A stretch of 64,000 bases of DNA from Desulfosporosinus sp. (lineage in GTDB: Bacteria; Bacillota; Desulfitobacteriia; Desulfitobacteriales; Desulfitobacteriaceae): NCBI GenBank assembly GCA_020692355.1, contig JAIMKP010000004.1:1-64000 (forward strand). The letters are read 5' to 3'. The notes under the pieces were generated by a model. It was not told where the DNA came from, did not search any database, and was given only the letters and a program-made list of their open reading frames with translations. A program made the translations under genes and the position numbers. Shown here piece after piece: positions 7,818 to 16,651 of this stretch (position 1 is the stretch's first letter; each line of letters opens with the position of its first letter).

Positions 7818-8048
7818 ATGACCACCTTAATGGATGTAAAGACAGGGCGAAAAGCAGTCGTTGCAGGGATTGAAGGGAGCGGTGCTCTGCGCCGCCGGAT
7901 GTTGGATATGGGGATTGTGCCTGGCGTGGAATTGGAAGTTATGCGCCAAGCCCCATGGGGAGGGCCGATTCAGCTGCGGCTCAGAGGATATTACTTGGCG
8001 ATGCGCCGAAGCGAATGTGCGCAAATCGCAGTTGCGGAAAGGATTTAA
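7818..8048 (+). CDS. feoA: FeoA ferrous iron transport protein A
   Basis: This 76-residue protein is an SH3-like FeoA domain (GSGALRRRMLDMGIVPGVELEVMRQAPWGGPIQLRLRGY region). FeoA is a small cytoplasmic partner of the FeoB iron channel. The ATG at 7818 lies 11 nt after AAGGA; a GTG at 7809 is in frame but too close to that site. It is the first gene of feoA-feoB-feoC, with 45 nt to feoB. Two palindromes upstream suggest iron-dependent control. Confidence 0.93.
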   Translation: MTTLMDVKTGRKAVVAGIEGSGALRRRMLDMGIVPGVELEVMRQAPWGGPIQLRLRGYYLAMRRSECAQIAVAERI

Positions 8049-8093
8049 ACGATAATTTAAAAAAGGAGTTGAGGAAGAAAGGAGGGGCGTTCG

Positions 8094-10181
8094 ATGGACA
8101 AAGTGAGAATTGCCCTCATCGGAAATCCCAATGTGGGCAAAAGTACGGTGTTTAATGCGTTGACTGGGTCTAACCAGCAAACGGGAAACTGGGCTGGTAA
8201 AACTGTGGAACGGCGATCTGGGCTTGCTCACAAGGAAGGCCTGGTTATTGAACTCGTAGACCTGCCGGGAACGTACAGTTTCACGGCTTACTCCCAGGAG
8301 GAAGTCATCACGCGCGATTATATCCTCAGAGATAAGCCGGATGCAGTCTTGGCGATTGTTGATGCTGCCAATATTGAACGCAATCTCTACCTCGTGCTGC
8401 AACTCTTAGAGATGACGTCAAAGGTTGTGATTGGTCTCAATATGCTGGATCTGGCCCGTTCAACAGGAGTTGACATCAAGGCTCATGAGCTTTCGCGGAT
8501 CCTAAGGGTTCCGGTGGTTGAGATTGTGGCAGCCAAAGGGCAAGGTCTTGATAAGCTTCTCCAGGCGGCCGTCAAGGTGGGGCACTCAGATGCTCTTAAA
8601 AGTTTGAGCATACCTTATCCTCCGGAATTGGAAGAAAAAATACAGAGGATGGAAGAAGTCCTGAAGAATACGGGCTTGGCTAAGCGCTATCCGCTACGCT
8701 GGCTGGCCATTAAGCGACTGGAACAGGATCCGGAAATCGGGCAGGAATGGGAGGTGCGAGCGGTTGTCCCGGTGCAAGCCCATGCGGATGCATGTTGTTC
8801 AACAGGGAATGCGGTGAGTTATGATCTGAAGTCTACGGAAGACCTTCCAGGTGATGTGCTACTGAGTGAACTTGCGCAAGCGGGTTGGGGCCAGGAAGAG
8901 ATGGAGATGGCCTTCGCTGATGCTAAATATCAGTACATCAATCAGATTCTACCCGTGTTCAAGAGCCAGGTTCACAGCGGGCTGAACTTGACAGAAAAAT
9001 TGGACCAGTGGGTGCTTTCTCCGATTTGGGGATACCCTATCCTTACAGGGATTGTTTTTCTGGCATTCTGGGTTTCCTTTATTCTCAGTGCCCCGTTAGG
9101 GGATTTGGTTTCGCAAGGAATGTCTGGTCTGGCCGAACTCGTGGTGGGCGTTATGCAGGGACTTAGCATTCCTGAAGTTTGGCAGAGCCTCGTTCGTGAT
9201 GGGATGTTCGCCGGGGTGGGTGCAGTATTGGCCTTCGTGCCGCAAATCGCGATCTTCTTTGTCCTCTATTACTTCTTACAAGACAGTGGTTATTTGGCCC
9301 GCGCAGCTTTCTTGGGGGATCGGTTCATGCAGATGCTGGGTTTGCACGGAAAGTCGTTCTTTTCCCTCATTTCCAGTTACGGCTGCAATGTTCCGGGTAT
9401 TATGGCCACGCGGACTCTGGAAGATCCGAAGGATCGGTTAGTCACAATACTTATCAATCCGCTGATTCCCTGTGTGCCAAGGCTGGGAGTGATGAGTGCC
9501 GTAACTGCCGCCTTTTTTCCGGGAGGTCAGGGTGCGCTGGTGTTGGTTAGCCTCCTCACAATCAGCATCCTGCTTGTCATGTTTTCCGCCCTCTTCTTAC
9601 GGCGGGCGGTAGGGCAGACGGAACGCTCAGCCTTTGTCATGGAATTGCCCCTCTACCATTTGCCAACCTGGCGCAATATCCTACAGCTAGCCTGGGTGAG
9701 AACTTATTCTTTTCTTAAAAGAGCCTGGACGTTCATCTTGGCAGCCTCGGTTATCGTTTGGGTGCTCAGTTCTTTTCCCCAGGGTGTGCCGATGAATGAG
9801 AGCTGGGCCGGAACCATGGGAAGTTGGCTGGAAGGGATCGGACGACCGTTGGGCTTTGACTGGCGGATCATGGTTGCTATTGTTTTTGGCTTTACCGCCA
9901 AAGAAACTACCCTTTCCACGCTTGGGATTCTTTATGGTGTAGCCGCCAATGCGTCTCAATCAATTGCTCGGGCGATGACTACGGCCATGACAGGCTTGGG
10001 AGCCTATACTTTTCTTGTTGTCTATATGCTTTATATCCCCTGTTTGGCCACCGTTGTCACGACCTATAAAGAATCAGGGAGCCTACGCTGGACGGCTTTT
10101 GGCGTGGCCTACAATCTGCTCTTGAGTTTTGCAGTCGGCTGGCTCGTGGTGCAAGGCGGGCATCTCTTAGGCCTACACTAG
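8094..10181 (+). CDS. feoB: FeoB ferrous iron transporter
   Basis: This 695-residue protein has the N-terminal G domain with GNPNVGKS (10-17), DLPG (56-59) and NMLD (116-119). A helical GDI region follows, then a membrane domain from about residue 300 with the two Gate motifs and the conserved CNVPGIMATRT and CVPRLGV segments. It moves Fe2+ across the cytoplasmic membrane, gated by GTP. Length and order are normal for the family. AAAGGAGGGGCGTTCG precedes the ATG. It sits between feoA and a FeoC-like gene. Confidence 0.97.
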   Translation: MDKVRIALIGNPNVGKSTVFNALTGSNQQTGNWAGKTVERRSGLAHKEGLVIELVDLPGTYSFTAYSQEEVITRDYILRDKPDAVLAIVDAANIERNLYLVLQLLEMTSKVVIGLNMLDLARSTGVDIKAHELSRILRVPVVEIVAAKGQGLDKLLQAAVKVGHSDALKSLSIPYPPELEEKIQRMEEVLKNTGLAKRYPLRWLAIKRLEQDPEIGQEWEVRAVVPVQAHADACCSTGNAVSYDLKSTEDLPGDVLLSELAQAGWGQEEMEMAFADAKYQYINQILPVFKSQVHSGLNLTEKLDQWVLSPIWGYPILTGIVFLAFWVSFILSAPLGDLVSQGMSGLAELVVGVMQGLSIPEVWQSLVRDGMFAGVGAVLAFVPQIAIFFVLYYFLQDSGYLARAAFLGDRFMQMLGLHGKSFFSLISSYGCNVPGIMATRTLEDPKDRLVTILINPLIPCVPRLGVMSAVTAAFFPGGQGALVLVSLLTISILLVMFSALFLRRAVGQTERSAFVMELPLYHLPTWRNILQLAWVRTYSFLKRAWTFILAASVIVWVLSSFPQGVPMNESWAGTMGSWLEGIGRPLGFDWRIMVAIVFGFTAKETTLSTLGILYGVAANASQSIARAMTTAMTGLGAYTFLVVYMLYIPCLATVVTTYKESGSLRWTAFGVAYNLLLSFAVGWLVVQGGHLLGLH

Positions 10182-10211
10182 CACGAATTTGGGTGAATCA
10201 AGGAGGGGAGT

Positions 10212-10502
10212 ATGATGCTGACCGAGTTTTTAACGCTGCTCTCGAACCCAGATACACTGTCTCTTACGGAACTGGCGCGCCAAGCAGGGTACACGCCCGA
10301 TGAAGTGGCTGCGGGGCTCGAACAATTGGCGCGCATGGGTTACATTGAGAGGCAGGAGATTGGGCAGGCCTGCGGGGTTTGCAGCGGAGGCAGGCATTGT
10401 GACACCTGTAGCGTTGCCGGGACGGCCGAGCCGTTTCCCTCGTGGCACCTTACGGAGAAAGGGAATCAGTATCTTTCAAAAAGGAAGAGGGCCGAACGTT
10501 AA
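10212..10502 (+). CDS. FeoC-like winged-helix protein with Fe-S-type cysteines
   Basis: This 96-residue protein has an N-terminal winged helix (LTELARQAGYTPDEVAAGLEQL) followed by four clustered cysteines (54, 57, 63, 66). That matches FeoC, where the cysteines bind a redox- and oxygen-sensitive cluster and the protein controls FeoB stability or feo transcription. Two adjacent ATGs (10212 and 10215) follow AAGGAGGGGAGT. It closes the feo operon, 30 nt after feoB. Confidence 0.85.
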   Translation: MMLTEFLTLLSNPDTLSLTELARQAGYTPDEVAAGLEQLARMGYIERQEIGQACGVCSGGRHCDTCSVAGTAEPFPSWHLTEKGNQYLSKRKRAER

Positions 10503-10516
10503 GTTCAGCCCTTTTT
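10488..10516 (+). terminator. Terminator of the feo operon
   Basis: AGGGC-C-GAAC pairs with GTTC-A-GCCCT around a short loop, with TTTTT after it. It overlaps the end of the feoC-like gene. Confidence 0.75.
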
Positions 10517-10639
10517 GGTTTGCGGCGGCAAGACATCTGGGGGGAATTAGGGAAAAGGCATGTTCAGCGATGGGTTTAGCTTTTTGGGTTTAGAGAAAGT
10601 ATACTAGCATTAGGTTTGATGTTAGAAGGAGCGAAGAAC

Positions 10640-11356
10640 ATGAATTTTGCAGGGAAAGATAAGGCGGCCTATGTCAAGGAAACATTCAACGGGATTGCCA
10701 AGCGCTATGATCGGATGAACAGTCTGATGAGTCTGGGAATGGATAAGGGTTGGCGGCGTCAAGTGGTTCAAAGGGTTGGAGCCGCACCTGGGAAGCAGAT
10801 CATCGACGTATGCTGTGGTACAGGGCAGCTCTCGCTGGAGCTGGCCAAAGCAGTTGGTTTGGCTGGGGAGATCGTGGGCCTGGACTTTTCCGATAATATG
10901 TTGGAAGTGGGTCGGGAACAAGTGGAGAAGTCCCCGTTCAGCAAAGTCATTACCTTTATCCAAGGAGATGCGCTGAATCTCCCGTTTGCGGATGATTCGT
11001 TCGATGGGGCCACGGTTGGCTGGGGCCTGCGGAATCTTCCGGATTTAAGTCAAGGGATTCGTGAAATGGCGCGTGTTGTCAGGCCTGGTAGCAAAGTTGT
11101 TTCTCTGGATATGGCCAAACCGACCCTGCCGGTGTTTAAGCAGGGGTATTGGTTTTATTTCGAAAAGCTCATTCCGTTGATGGGAAACCTTTTTGCAGGC
11201 AAGGAAGGTGCCTACCGCTACCTTCACGATTCTGCGGTTCAATTTCCTGCTCAGCAAGAACTGGCGCGCATTTTTAGCGAATGCGGGCTGGTTCACACGC
11301 GTTATAAGAATCTGGCGGGCGGCGTTGTTGCCATTGTAGAGGGGACGAAACTCTAA
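10640..11356 (+). CDS. menG: Demethylmenaquinone methyltransferase
   Basis: This 238-residue enzyme is a UbiE/MenG class I SAM methyltransferase. It carries the N-terminal signature YVKETFNGIAKRYDRMN, the SAM loop IIDVCCGTGQLSLELA and the C-terminal family motif HDSAVQFPAQQELARIF. It adds the ring methyl group in the last step of menaquinone synthesis. The ATG at 10640 follows GAAGGAGCG; an upstream ATG at 10616 lacks a site. mqnA and mqnE elsewhere in the window show that the quinone ring comes from the futalosine route. It stands alone. Confidence 0.95.
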   Translation: MNFAGKDKAAYVKETFNGIAKRYDRMNSLMSLGMDKGWRRQVVQRVGAAPGKQIIDVCCGTGQLSLELAKAVGLAGEIVGLDFSDNMLEVGREQVEKSPFSKVITFIQGDALNLPFADDSFDGATVGWGLRNLPDLSQGIREMARVVRPGSKVVSLDMAKPTLPVFKQGYWFYFEKLIPLMGNLFAGKEGAYRYLHDSAVQFPAQQELARIFSECGLVHTRYKNLAGGVVAIVEGTKL

Positions 11357-11490
11357 AGTGAGTGCGCATGGAACAAAGTTTATCAGAGGATAATAGATTT
11401 GTATTGTGAATCGGGATAACCTAAAAAAAACATGAGATAAAGGCTATTTACCCCCTAGACAGCGAGTGGATCCAGGAGTAGAATCTCTTT

Positions 11491-11523
11491 GTTCTCGACG
11501 AGAAGACTATTGTTGTCGAGAAC
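11491..11523 (+). promoter_or_regulatory. 9-bp perfect inverted repeat in the permease leader
   Basis: GTTCTCGAC (11491-11499) and GTCGAGAAC (11515-11523) are perfect inverted repeats with a 15-base spacer, ending 28 nt before the permease ATG. It could be an RNA hairpin near the ribosome site or a protein operator. It does not match the ydaO c-di-AMP riboswitch seen at 54180. Confidence 0.55.
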
Positions 11524-11551
11524 TGACGAAATAAGGGAAAGAGGCTTTAAC

Positions 11552-13516
11552 ATGGTTACCCACAGCAACAAACTTTTTTGGCTAAAGGCGCGAACGTTCA
11601 TCTTCGGCCATCCCCTGGCGACCGCCAACGCCGAACATGCCAAGGTCGGAGTGTTAGCGGGGATTCCGATCTTTGGCTCGGACATCATCTCTTCTGAGGG
11701 ATATGCTCCGGATGAGATTCTCTATGTTCTGCTCTTGGCCGGTTCTCTGGGGTATGCCTATATCATGCGGGTCTCACTGGTGATAGTCATTCTTTTGGCG
11801 AGTATCTTCATGGTATATCGCAAGGCCATTCAGAAATACCCTCAAGGCGGCGGTTCCTATACGATCGCCAAGGCTTATCTAGGCGAAAACTTTGGGCTCA
11901 TTGCCGGAGCTAGTTTGACCCTTGATTATATCCTTACCGTTGCAGTCAGTGTGAGTTCAGCCATTGAAAACCTTACAGGCATTTTTCCCTGGTTGACACC
12001 GACTCCCCATAAAGTTCTGGCTGACTGTCTGATTGTCTTATTTATGGCTTGGATCAACTTAAGGGGCCTAAAGGAGTCCGCTCGGCTTTTTTCGCTTCCG
12101 GTTTATCTTTATATCCTGACGTTGATCGCGCTGGCAGCAACCGGTTTAGTGGAGATTTTGGTTCATGGGCCGGCGGGGGTTCCCAAGGTAGCAGCACCTA
12201 TGGCTACTGCTTCCGCAACCGGGATGACGTGGTTCATTTTTGCCCGGGCCGTGGCTGGTGGGACGACAGCGCTCACAGGGTTTGAAGCGGTGAGCAATGG
12301 AGTGACGGCTTTTAAAAATCCCGGCCAGAAAAGAGCGATTACAACCTTGGCGACCCTGGCCTTAATTGTCGCGTTTGGGTTAGTAGGTTTGACTTATCTT
12401 GCTGGTATTTATCACGTGGTTCCGAGCGAAGGGAATACCATCCTGAATCAATTAGGACTTATCGTTTTTGGAAAAACTTTTCTCTATTATGTTCTGATGG
12501 GGAGTGCCGCGCTCATTCTCATCATTGCTTCCAATACACCCTTTGCCGGGCTTCCGATCCTACTGAGCCTTATGGCGCGCGATGGCTATGCTCCCCGCTA
12601 TTTTAAGAATCTTGGTGACCGTCTAGTCTATAGTGTAGGGATTTGGACGCTCTTTTTTGTATCGCTGATACTTATTGTGGTGTTTCAGGGAGACACACAC
12701 CTTATGCTTCCTTTGTATGCGATCGGCGTTTTGCTATCGTTTGCCCTTACAGGGTTTGGCCTAGCCCGTCACACGCTGAAAGAGAAGGGCAAGAAATGGA
12801 AGTCGGATGTGGTCATCTTTTTCTTCGGTGGGAGTCTGTCTTTCCTGGTATTTCTCGTCTTCATTATCACCAAGTTTACGCAAGGGGCTTGGATTGTCCT
12901 CGTTGTGATGCCACTCTTATTTCTTATGTTTCGGACAATTTGTTGTGTTTATCGAGGAGAAATTGCTGACATTGAGGTGACACCAGGGATTATGGCCGAG
13001 TTTCATCAGCATATGGTCAAGGTGAAGCGGCGGAGAGCGCATGTTGAGATGTCTGAATACCACAATAAGATTGTGGTTCCGGTGTATGATCTTAATGTGG
13101 TGGTCTTAAAGGCTCTCAAATATGCCTACAGCTTAACGCCGCAGGTTACGGCCGTACATGTTGGCTCTGACCCGGAGCGGATCAACAAACTTTTGCGCCA
13201 TTGGGCCGAGAATCACATGGAGATTCCGCTGGAGATTGTTGATTCTCCCTACCGTGCCACCGTGCACGATTTTCTCGGTTATCTAGACAAAGTGGAGAAA
13301 AATGGACATTACGACACCATCACGGTCGCTATTCCGGAATTGGTGCCGGAGAAAATGTGGCATAACATCTTGCACAATCAGACCGGGCAATTAATGAAAC
13401 TGATGCTCCTGTTGAAGAAGAGTATCCTGGTGACCAGTGTTCCTTATCATCATAACCCAAAACCGGAACATACGGTTGAATTCAAGATTTCTAAACCGGG
13501 GCACGATGCTCATTAA
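11552..13516 (+). CDS. KimA-like APC-superfamily potassium/amino acid permease
   Basis: This 654-residue protein has about 12 membrane helices of the APC fold (for example GSDIISSEGYAPDEI at the N-terminus and GGSYTIAKAYLGENFGLIAGASLTLDYILTVAVS region). A cytoplasmic C-terminal domain of about 150 residues resembles a USP-like fold. This layout matches KimA (YdaO), a proton-coupled K+ importer controlled by c-di-AMP; an amino acid permease remains possible. The ATG at 11552 follows GGGAAAGAGG; the frame opens further upstream at 11489 but across the inverted repeat. It is monocistronic, followed by a CBS protein. Confidence 0.8.
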   Translation: MVTHSNKLFWLKARTFIFGHPLATANAEHAKVGVLAGIPIFGSDIISSEGYAPDEILYVLLLAGSLGYAYIMRVSLVIVILLASIFMVYRKAIQKYPQGGGSYTIAKAYLGENFGLIAGASLTLDYILTVAVSVSSAIENLTGIFPWLTPTPHKVLADCLIVLFMAWINLRGLKESARLFSLPVYLYILTLIALAATGLVEILVHGPAGVPKVAAPMATASATGMTWFIFARAVAGGTTALTGFEAVSNGVTAFKNPGQKRAITTLATLALIVAFGLVGLTYLAGIYHVVPSEGNTILNQLGLIVFGKTFLYYVLMGSAALILIIASNTPFAGLPILLSLMARDGYAPRYFKNLGDRLVYSVGIWTLFFVSLILIVVFQGDTHLMLPLYAIGVLLSFALTGFGLARHTLKEKGKKWKSDVVIFFFGGSLSFLVFLVFIITKFTQGAWIVLVVMPLLFLMFRTICCVYRGEIADIEVTPGIMAEFHQHMVKVKRRRAHVEMSEYHNKIVVPVYDLNVVVLKALKYAYSLTPQVTAVHVGSDPERINKLLRHWAENHMEIPLEIVDSPYRATVHDFLGYLDKVEKNGHYDTITVAIPELVPEKMWHNILHNQTGQLMKLMLLLKKSILVTSVPYHHNPKPEHTVEFKISKPGHDAH

Positions 13517-13621
13517 AGCAAATTCCCTTCTGGAAATTTGTTCATGAAGAATCGAGTACATCTTTTTCGGGTTGGGAGAGAAACTAAACTTGAAAATTGT
13601 CTCTGAAGGAGGATTTCGCAG

Positions 13622-14044
13622 ATGAAGGTTAGAGATGTGATGTCTGATCAGGTGGAATGGGCTAATCCCAGCAGCTCGATCATGGATGTGGCCAAGATGA
13701 TGGAACAGTTTGATGTTGGTTCTGTGCCTGTCTGTGAAAATAAGAAACTGAAAGGCATTGTCACCGACCGGGATATTGTTCTGCGCGGCGTTGCCAAGGG
13801 AGCCAATTGGGCAAGTCTTCAGGCTAGCCAGATCATGAGTACGACGTTGGTTACCGTGACCCCGGATACGGATGCCCATGAGGCTTCAGATCTTATGTCC
13901 AAACATCAGATCCGTCGTCTGCCGGTCGTTGACAAAGGTGAGCTTGTGGGTATGTTGGCCTTGGGAGATTTAGCGATTGAGCGGATCCATGTGGATGAAG
14001 CGGGCGAGGCTTTAAGCGATATTTCTCGGGGAATTCAGCATTGA
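13622..14044 (+). CDS. Two-CBS-domain protein
   Basis: This 140-residue protein is a Bateman module of two CBS domains (VRDVMSDQVEWANPSSSI and ASQIMSTTLVTVTPDTDA mark the domain starts, each ending in the G(I/M)xxxxDL or DRD turn). Such modules bind adenine nucleotides and regulate partners. AAGGAGG precedes the ATG. It may be transcribed with the small membrane peptide at 14092. The partner is unknown; proximity to the KimA-like permease is suggestive only. Confidence 0.9.
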   Translation: MKVRDVMSDQVEWANPSSSIMDVAKMMEQFDVGSVPVCENKKLKGIVTDRDIVLRGVAKGANWASLQASQIMSTTLVTVTPDTDAHEASDLMSKHQIRRLPVVDKGELVGMLALGDLAIERIHVDEAGEALSDISRGIQH

Positions 14045-14091
14045 GGAGGCAAACGATCGTTTCAGGAGGAAGATTGACTGGGGGTGAGCAT

Positions 14092-14217
14092 ATGGCTGAT
14101 GTGCGGGATCGCATTGATTTAGGGACATGGGGGGCTTTTCGAACCGGATGGTGGGTGCTCCATGTGGTTGCCATCTTGATGGTTGGGTATATCGGATATT
14201 GGCTGGCAAAAATGTAG
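14092..14217 (+). CDS. Small membrane protein, 41 aa
   Basis: This 41-residue frame starts with ATG after GGGGGTGAG and encodes a polar N-terminus (MADVRDRIDLGTWGAF) and one hydrophobic helix (GWWVLHVVAILMVGYIGYWLAKM). An in-frame TTG at 14074, four bases after AGGAGG, would make it 47 residues and is a real alternative. A strong terminator follows directly. Its place after the CBS gene suggests cotranscription. Function is unknown. Confidence 0.65.
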   Translation: MADVRDRIDLGTWGAFRTGWWVLHVVAILMVGYIGYWLAKM

Positions 14218-14221
14218 AAGA

Positions 14222-14253
14222 GAAAAAGCGTTGCTTTTAGCAACGCTTTTTTC
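14222..14253 (+). terminator. Rho-independent terminator
   Basis: AAAAGCGTTGC pairs with GCAACGCTTTT around TTTTA, followed by a T-rich run. It begins a few bases after the stop of the 41-residue peptide. Confidence 0.92.
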
Positions 14254-14280
14254 TTTTATTTATGATAAAATATGGGCGAA

Positions 14281-14529
14281 GTGAACTCGTTTAACTAAAG
14301 TTGAACATCGAGACTTCGGTGACGAAAGTGTCCAGTGGACACTTTCGCCGAAAGCGCTTAGCCTTTAACGAACGCTATCGCGCTGAAGGGTGGAGTCTAC
14401 CCCCGTCGCCGCTAAGTGTTTCTATTGGGAAAGGCGGCTCGGCGATACTCTCCACTGGAGACTATCGTCACCGAAGCAAAGTACGAGGTACCACTCCCAC
14501 TTGTAGAAGTGGGAGTCTCACGATTGGAT
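14281..14529 (+). repeat. Dispersed palindromic repeat, copy B (long form, 249 nt)
   Basis: The ends match copy C at 22250: a 5' hairpin (here GTTTAAC / GTTGAAC, loop TAAA), then CATCGAGACTTCGGTG, and a 3' hairpin ACTCCCACTT / AAGTGGGAGT with tail CACGATTGGATCAA. The middle arm is expanded. The outer stem CTTCGGTGACGA / TCGTCACCGAAG encloses a 10-bp hairpin GAAAGTGTCC / GGACACTTTC, a near-mirror hairpin on the other side (TCTCC / GGAGA), a long-range pair CGCTTAGC / GCTAAGTG, and the same GGAGTCTACC apical loop as copy C. It ends 16 nt before the thioesterase ATG. No open frame is evident inside. Confidence 0.88.
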
Positions 14530-14545
14530 CAAAGGGGGGAGAGAT

Positions 14546-14944
14546 ATGAAACACTTGCAGGTTGGGGCGAGAGGGGAGCGGTCCGTCACCGTGAACGTTG
14601 AAAATACGGCTAAGACAATGGGGAGCGGGCTCCTGGATGTCTTTGCAACCCCAGCGTTGGTTGCACTATTGGAAGGGGCTGCAGTGAAGGCTCTGGAACC
14701 ATTTGAAGTATCAAGTGTCGGGGTAGCCTTAGATATCCAGCATTTAGCGGCAACCCCGTTGGGGATGAAGGTGCGCGCTGTGGCCGAGCTGGTGGAGATC
14801 GAGCGGAGACGGCTCGTGTTTCGGGTGCAAGCCTATGATGAGGTCGAATTGATTGGACAAGGGCGGCACGAGCGATTCCTCATTGATGATGCGTTATTCC
14901 TGAGTAAAGTGAATGCGAAGAAAACCCTGCAGGAGAGGCCATAG
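14546..14944 (+). CDS. FlK-like hotdog-fold thioesterase
   Basis: This 132-residue protein looks like a thioesterase of the FlK/PaaI-like hotdog superfamily. Signs are the N-terminal VTVNVENTAKTMGSG, the long helix FATPALVALLEGAAVKAL and VGVALDIQHLAATPLGMKVRAVAEL. The substrate acyl-CoA is unknown. A GGGGGGAGAG site precedes the ATG. Its stop codon overlaps the GTG start of yigZ by one base, so the two are translationally coupled. Copy B of the repeat lies directly upstream. Confidence 0.85.
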   Translation: MKHLQVGARGERSVTVNVENTAKTMGSGLLDVFATPALVALLEGAAVKALEPFEVSSVGVALDIQHLAATPLGMKVRAVAELVEIERRRLVFRVQAYDEVELIGQGRHERFLIDDALFLSKVNAKKTLQERP

Positions 14945-15582
14945 TGGAAGGATACTTAACACTTCGTGAACGAGCGGTTTGGGAGCAGGTAATTGAAAAA
15001 TCCCGGTTCATTGGGGTAGCCTATCCTGTCAAGACGCTTGAGAATGTACAAGCTGGACTTGAGGAAGTGAGGGCCGTTTATCCGGGGGCGCGCCATTATG
15101 TATATGCTTATCGGCTAGCTGAAGGTAAACTCGAGAAATCCTCGGATGATGGAGAACCACAAGGGACGGGCGGGCGACCCGTTCTCGATCTGCTTTCGCA
15201 TCGGCAGGTGTGGAATGTGCTCATCGTAGTTGTCCGCTATTTTGGCGGGATTTTATTGGGGACAGGTGGACTCACCCGTGCGTATGGCGGGACCGCTCGG
15301 CAGCTTCTGGATCAAGCTCGGTTGACCCATTTGACGCTCTATGTGCTGTTGACGCTTAAAGTACCATACCCTTGGTATGAACGTCTAAAGTACCAGTTTC
15401 AGTTTAAGCCTTGGTTCATTGAACAAGAAGATTTTGGCGAGGTTATCGAAGTCAAAATTACAGTACCGCAGGATCAAGAACGTGAATTCGGCATTTGGCT
15501 GGAAGAATTCACTCGGCTGAAGGTCACCTACCTGGCTGAAGGCGTTGTCTGGCAGGCCGCTCCTGCAGAACGGCGAATGTAG
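14944..15582 (+). CDS. yigZ: YigZ/IMPACT-family protein
   Basis: This 212-residue protein has the UPF0029 (IMPACT N) signature: KSRFIGVAYPV, ARHYVYAYRL, SSDDGEPQGTGGRPVLDLL and RYFGGILLGTGGLTRAYGG. A smaller C-terminal domain of ferredoxin-like type follows (DUF1949). The family is broadly conserved and may act on RNA or translation; the exact reaction is not known. Its GTG start overlaps the thioesterase stop. Confidence 0.92.
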   Translation: MEGYLTLRERAVWEQVIEKSRFIGVAYPVKTLENVQAGLEEVRAVYPGARHYVYAYRLAEGKLEKSSDDGEPQGTGGRPVLDLLSHRQVWNVLIVVVRYFGGILLGTGGLTRAYGGTARQLLDQARLTHLTLYVLLTLKVPYPWYERLKYQFQFKPWFIEQEDFGEVIEVKITVPQDQEREFGIWLEEFTRLKVTYLAEGVVWQAAPAERRM

Positions 15583-15592
15583 TCGGCTTCGA

Positions 15593-16651
15593 CTATTTCA
15601 ATATGCTTTGATTGCGTCCCATTCGTTTGGCTTGATACAAAGCAGCATCGGCGCGTGTGATGATGGAGGAGGGGTTATCCGCAGGATGCCAAACCGTGGC
15701 CCCAACGCTCACGGTAATGGACACTTCTTCCTTTGTTTCAGGGTTGGCAATCCGAGTTTGTTCTACAACATTGCGGATTTTTTCGCTTATTAAATGGACG
15801 ACCTTTTCTGAGGCACCTGGAATCAAGAGGACAAATTCTTCCCCGCCATAACGCGCAAGCAAGTCTTCTTCACGCAGGTTTTGGCTGAGGGCCTGAACAA
15901 CCGTTTTCAGGACGAGATCCCCAAATTGATGGCCGTATTTATCGTTAAAGAGCTTGAAATAGTCGACATCAATAATGAGAAGCCCAAATGAGCTTTGGTA
16001 TTTCTTCCTTTGGCCGAGGGAGACATATTCCCTTAAACGCTTTTGGAAATAGCGATGATTGTACACTCCGGTTAGGCCGTCGGTAATGGATTCGCGTTGA
16101 ACGAGATCGTATAAGGCCGCATTTTCTAACGCAGAGGCGGCATGTCCGGCCACGGTTTCCAAGAATTCCAGTTGTGCGTTAGATATTTCGGACTGTCGGA
16201 TCGCGTGCACATTCATCAAGCCTATCTTATGCTGAGCATTTTCCAGTGGCAGGCTACACACCCAACCCCAATCTTGGCTGGGAGCGTGAGGCGCTTCATA
16301 AAAAATGGTTCCTTGGGCAAGAATCTTATGAGCTGTGGTGAAATCGAAGCCTACGGGTAGTCTGGGGTTGATAGTTGATGAATCAAAAACGCCGACAACC
16401 TCGAAAGTCTGCGTATTTTCTTGATAGAGGAGGACACTGGCTTTATCGATAGCGATGAGTGAGACCATCGCGCTGATGATGTTGGAGGCAATAACCTGTT
16501 TATTTAAAGAGGCGTTTAAAGCTTTTGCAATGTCGAGAAGGACATGCGTATAGAGAGCCCCTTCCTGAAGCTGGGCCTCTAATTCTTGAATTCGGGTATG
16601 CAGTTGGGCTATCGTATCGGGTTCAGAGCGTGAATGTGTGGCGGACATCAT
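15593..16651 (-). CDS. GAF-GGDEF diguanylate cyclase
   Basis: This protein of about 352 residues has a short coiled-coil (IAQLHTRIQELEAQLQEG), a GAF sensor domain (about 40-185) and a C-terminal GGDEF domain with the active signature RYGGEEF and upstream LTGVYNHRYFQKRL and DVDYFKLFND. It should make c-di-GMP. There is no membrane segment, so the signal is cytoplasmic. Two ATGs (16651, 16648) follow AGGAGGAG; upstream ATG 16678 lacks a site. It is convergent with yigZ; an HD-GYP protein lies 4 kb away. Confidence 0.92.
   Translation of the reverse strand: MMSATHSRSEPDTIAQLHTRIQELEAQLQEGALYTHVLLDIAKALNASLNKQVIASNIISAMVSLIAIDKASVLLYQENTQTFEVVGVFDSSTINPRLPVGFDFTTAHKILAQGTIFYEAPHAPSQDWGWVCSLPLENAQHKIGLMNVHAIRQSEISNAQLEFLETVAGHAASALENAALYDLVQRESITDGLTGVYNHRYFQKRLREYVSLGQRKKYQSSFGLLIIDVDYFKLFNDKYGHQFGDLVLKTVVQALSQNLREEDLLARYGGEEFVLLIPGASEKVVHLISEKIRNVVEQTRIANPETKEEVSITVSVGATVWHPADNPSSIITRADAALYQAKRMGRNQSILK

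Noticed and set aside
14281-14529. Known metabolite riboswitch upstream of the thioesterase
   Set aside because: Near-identical copies occur before unrelated genes, and no known aptamer core is recognised; a repeat element is more likely.
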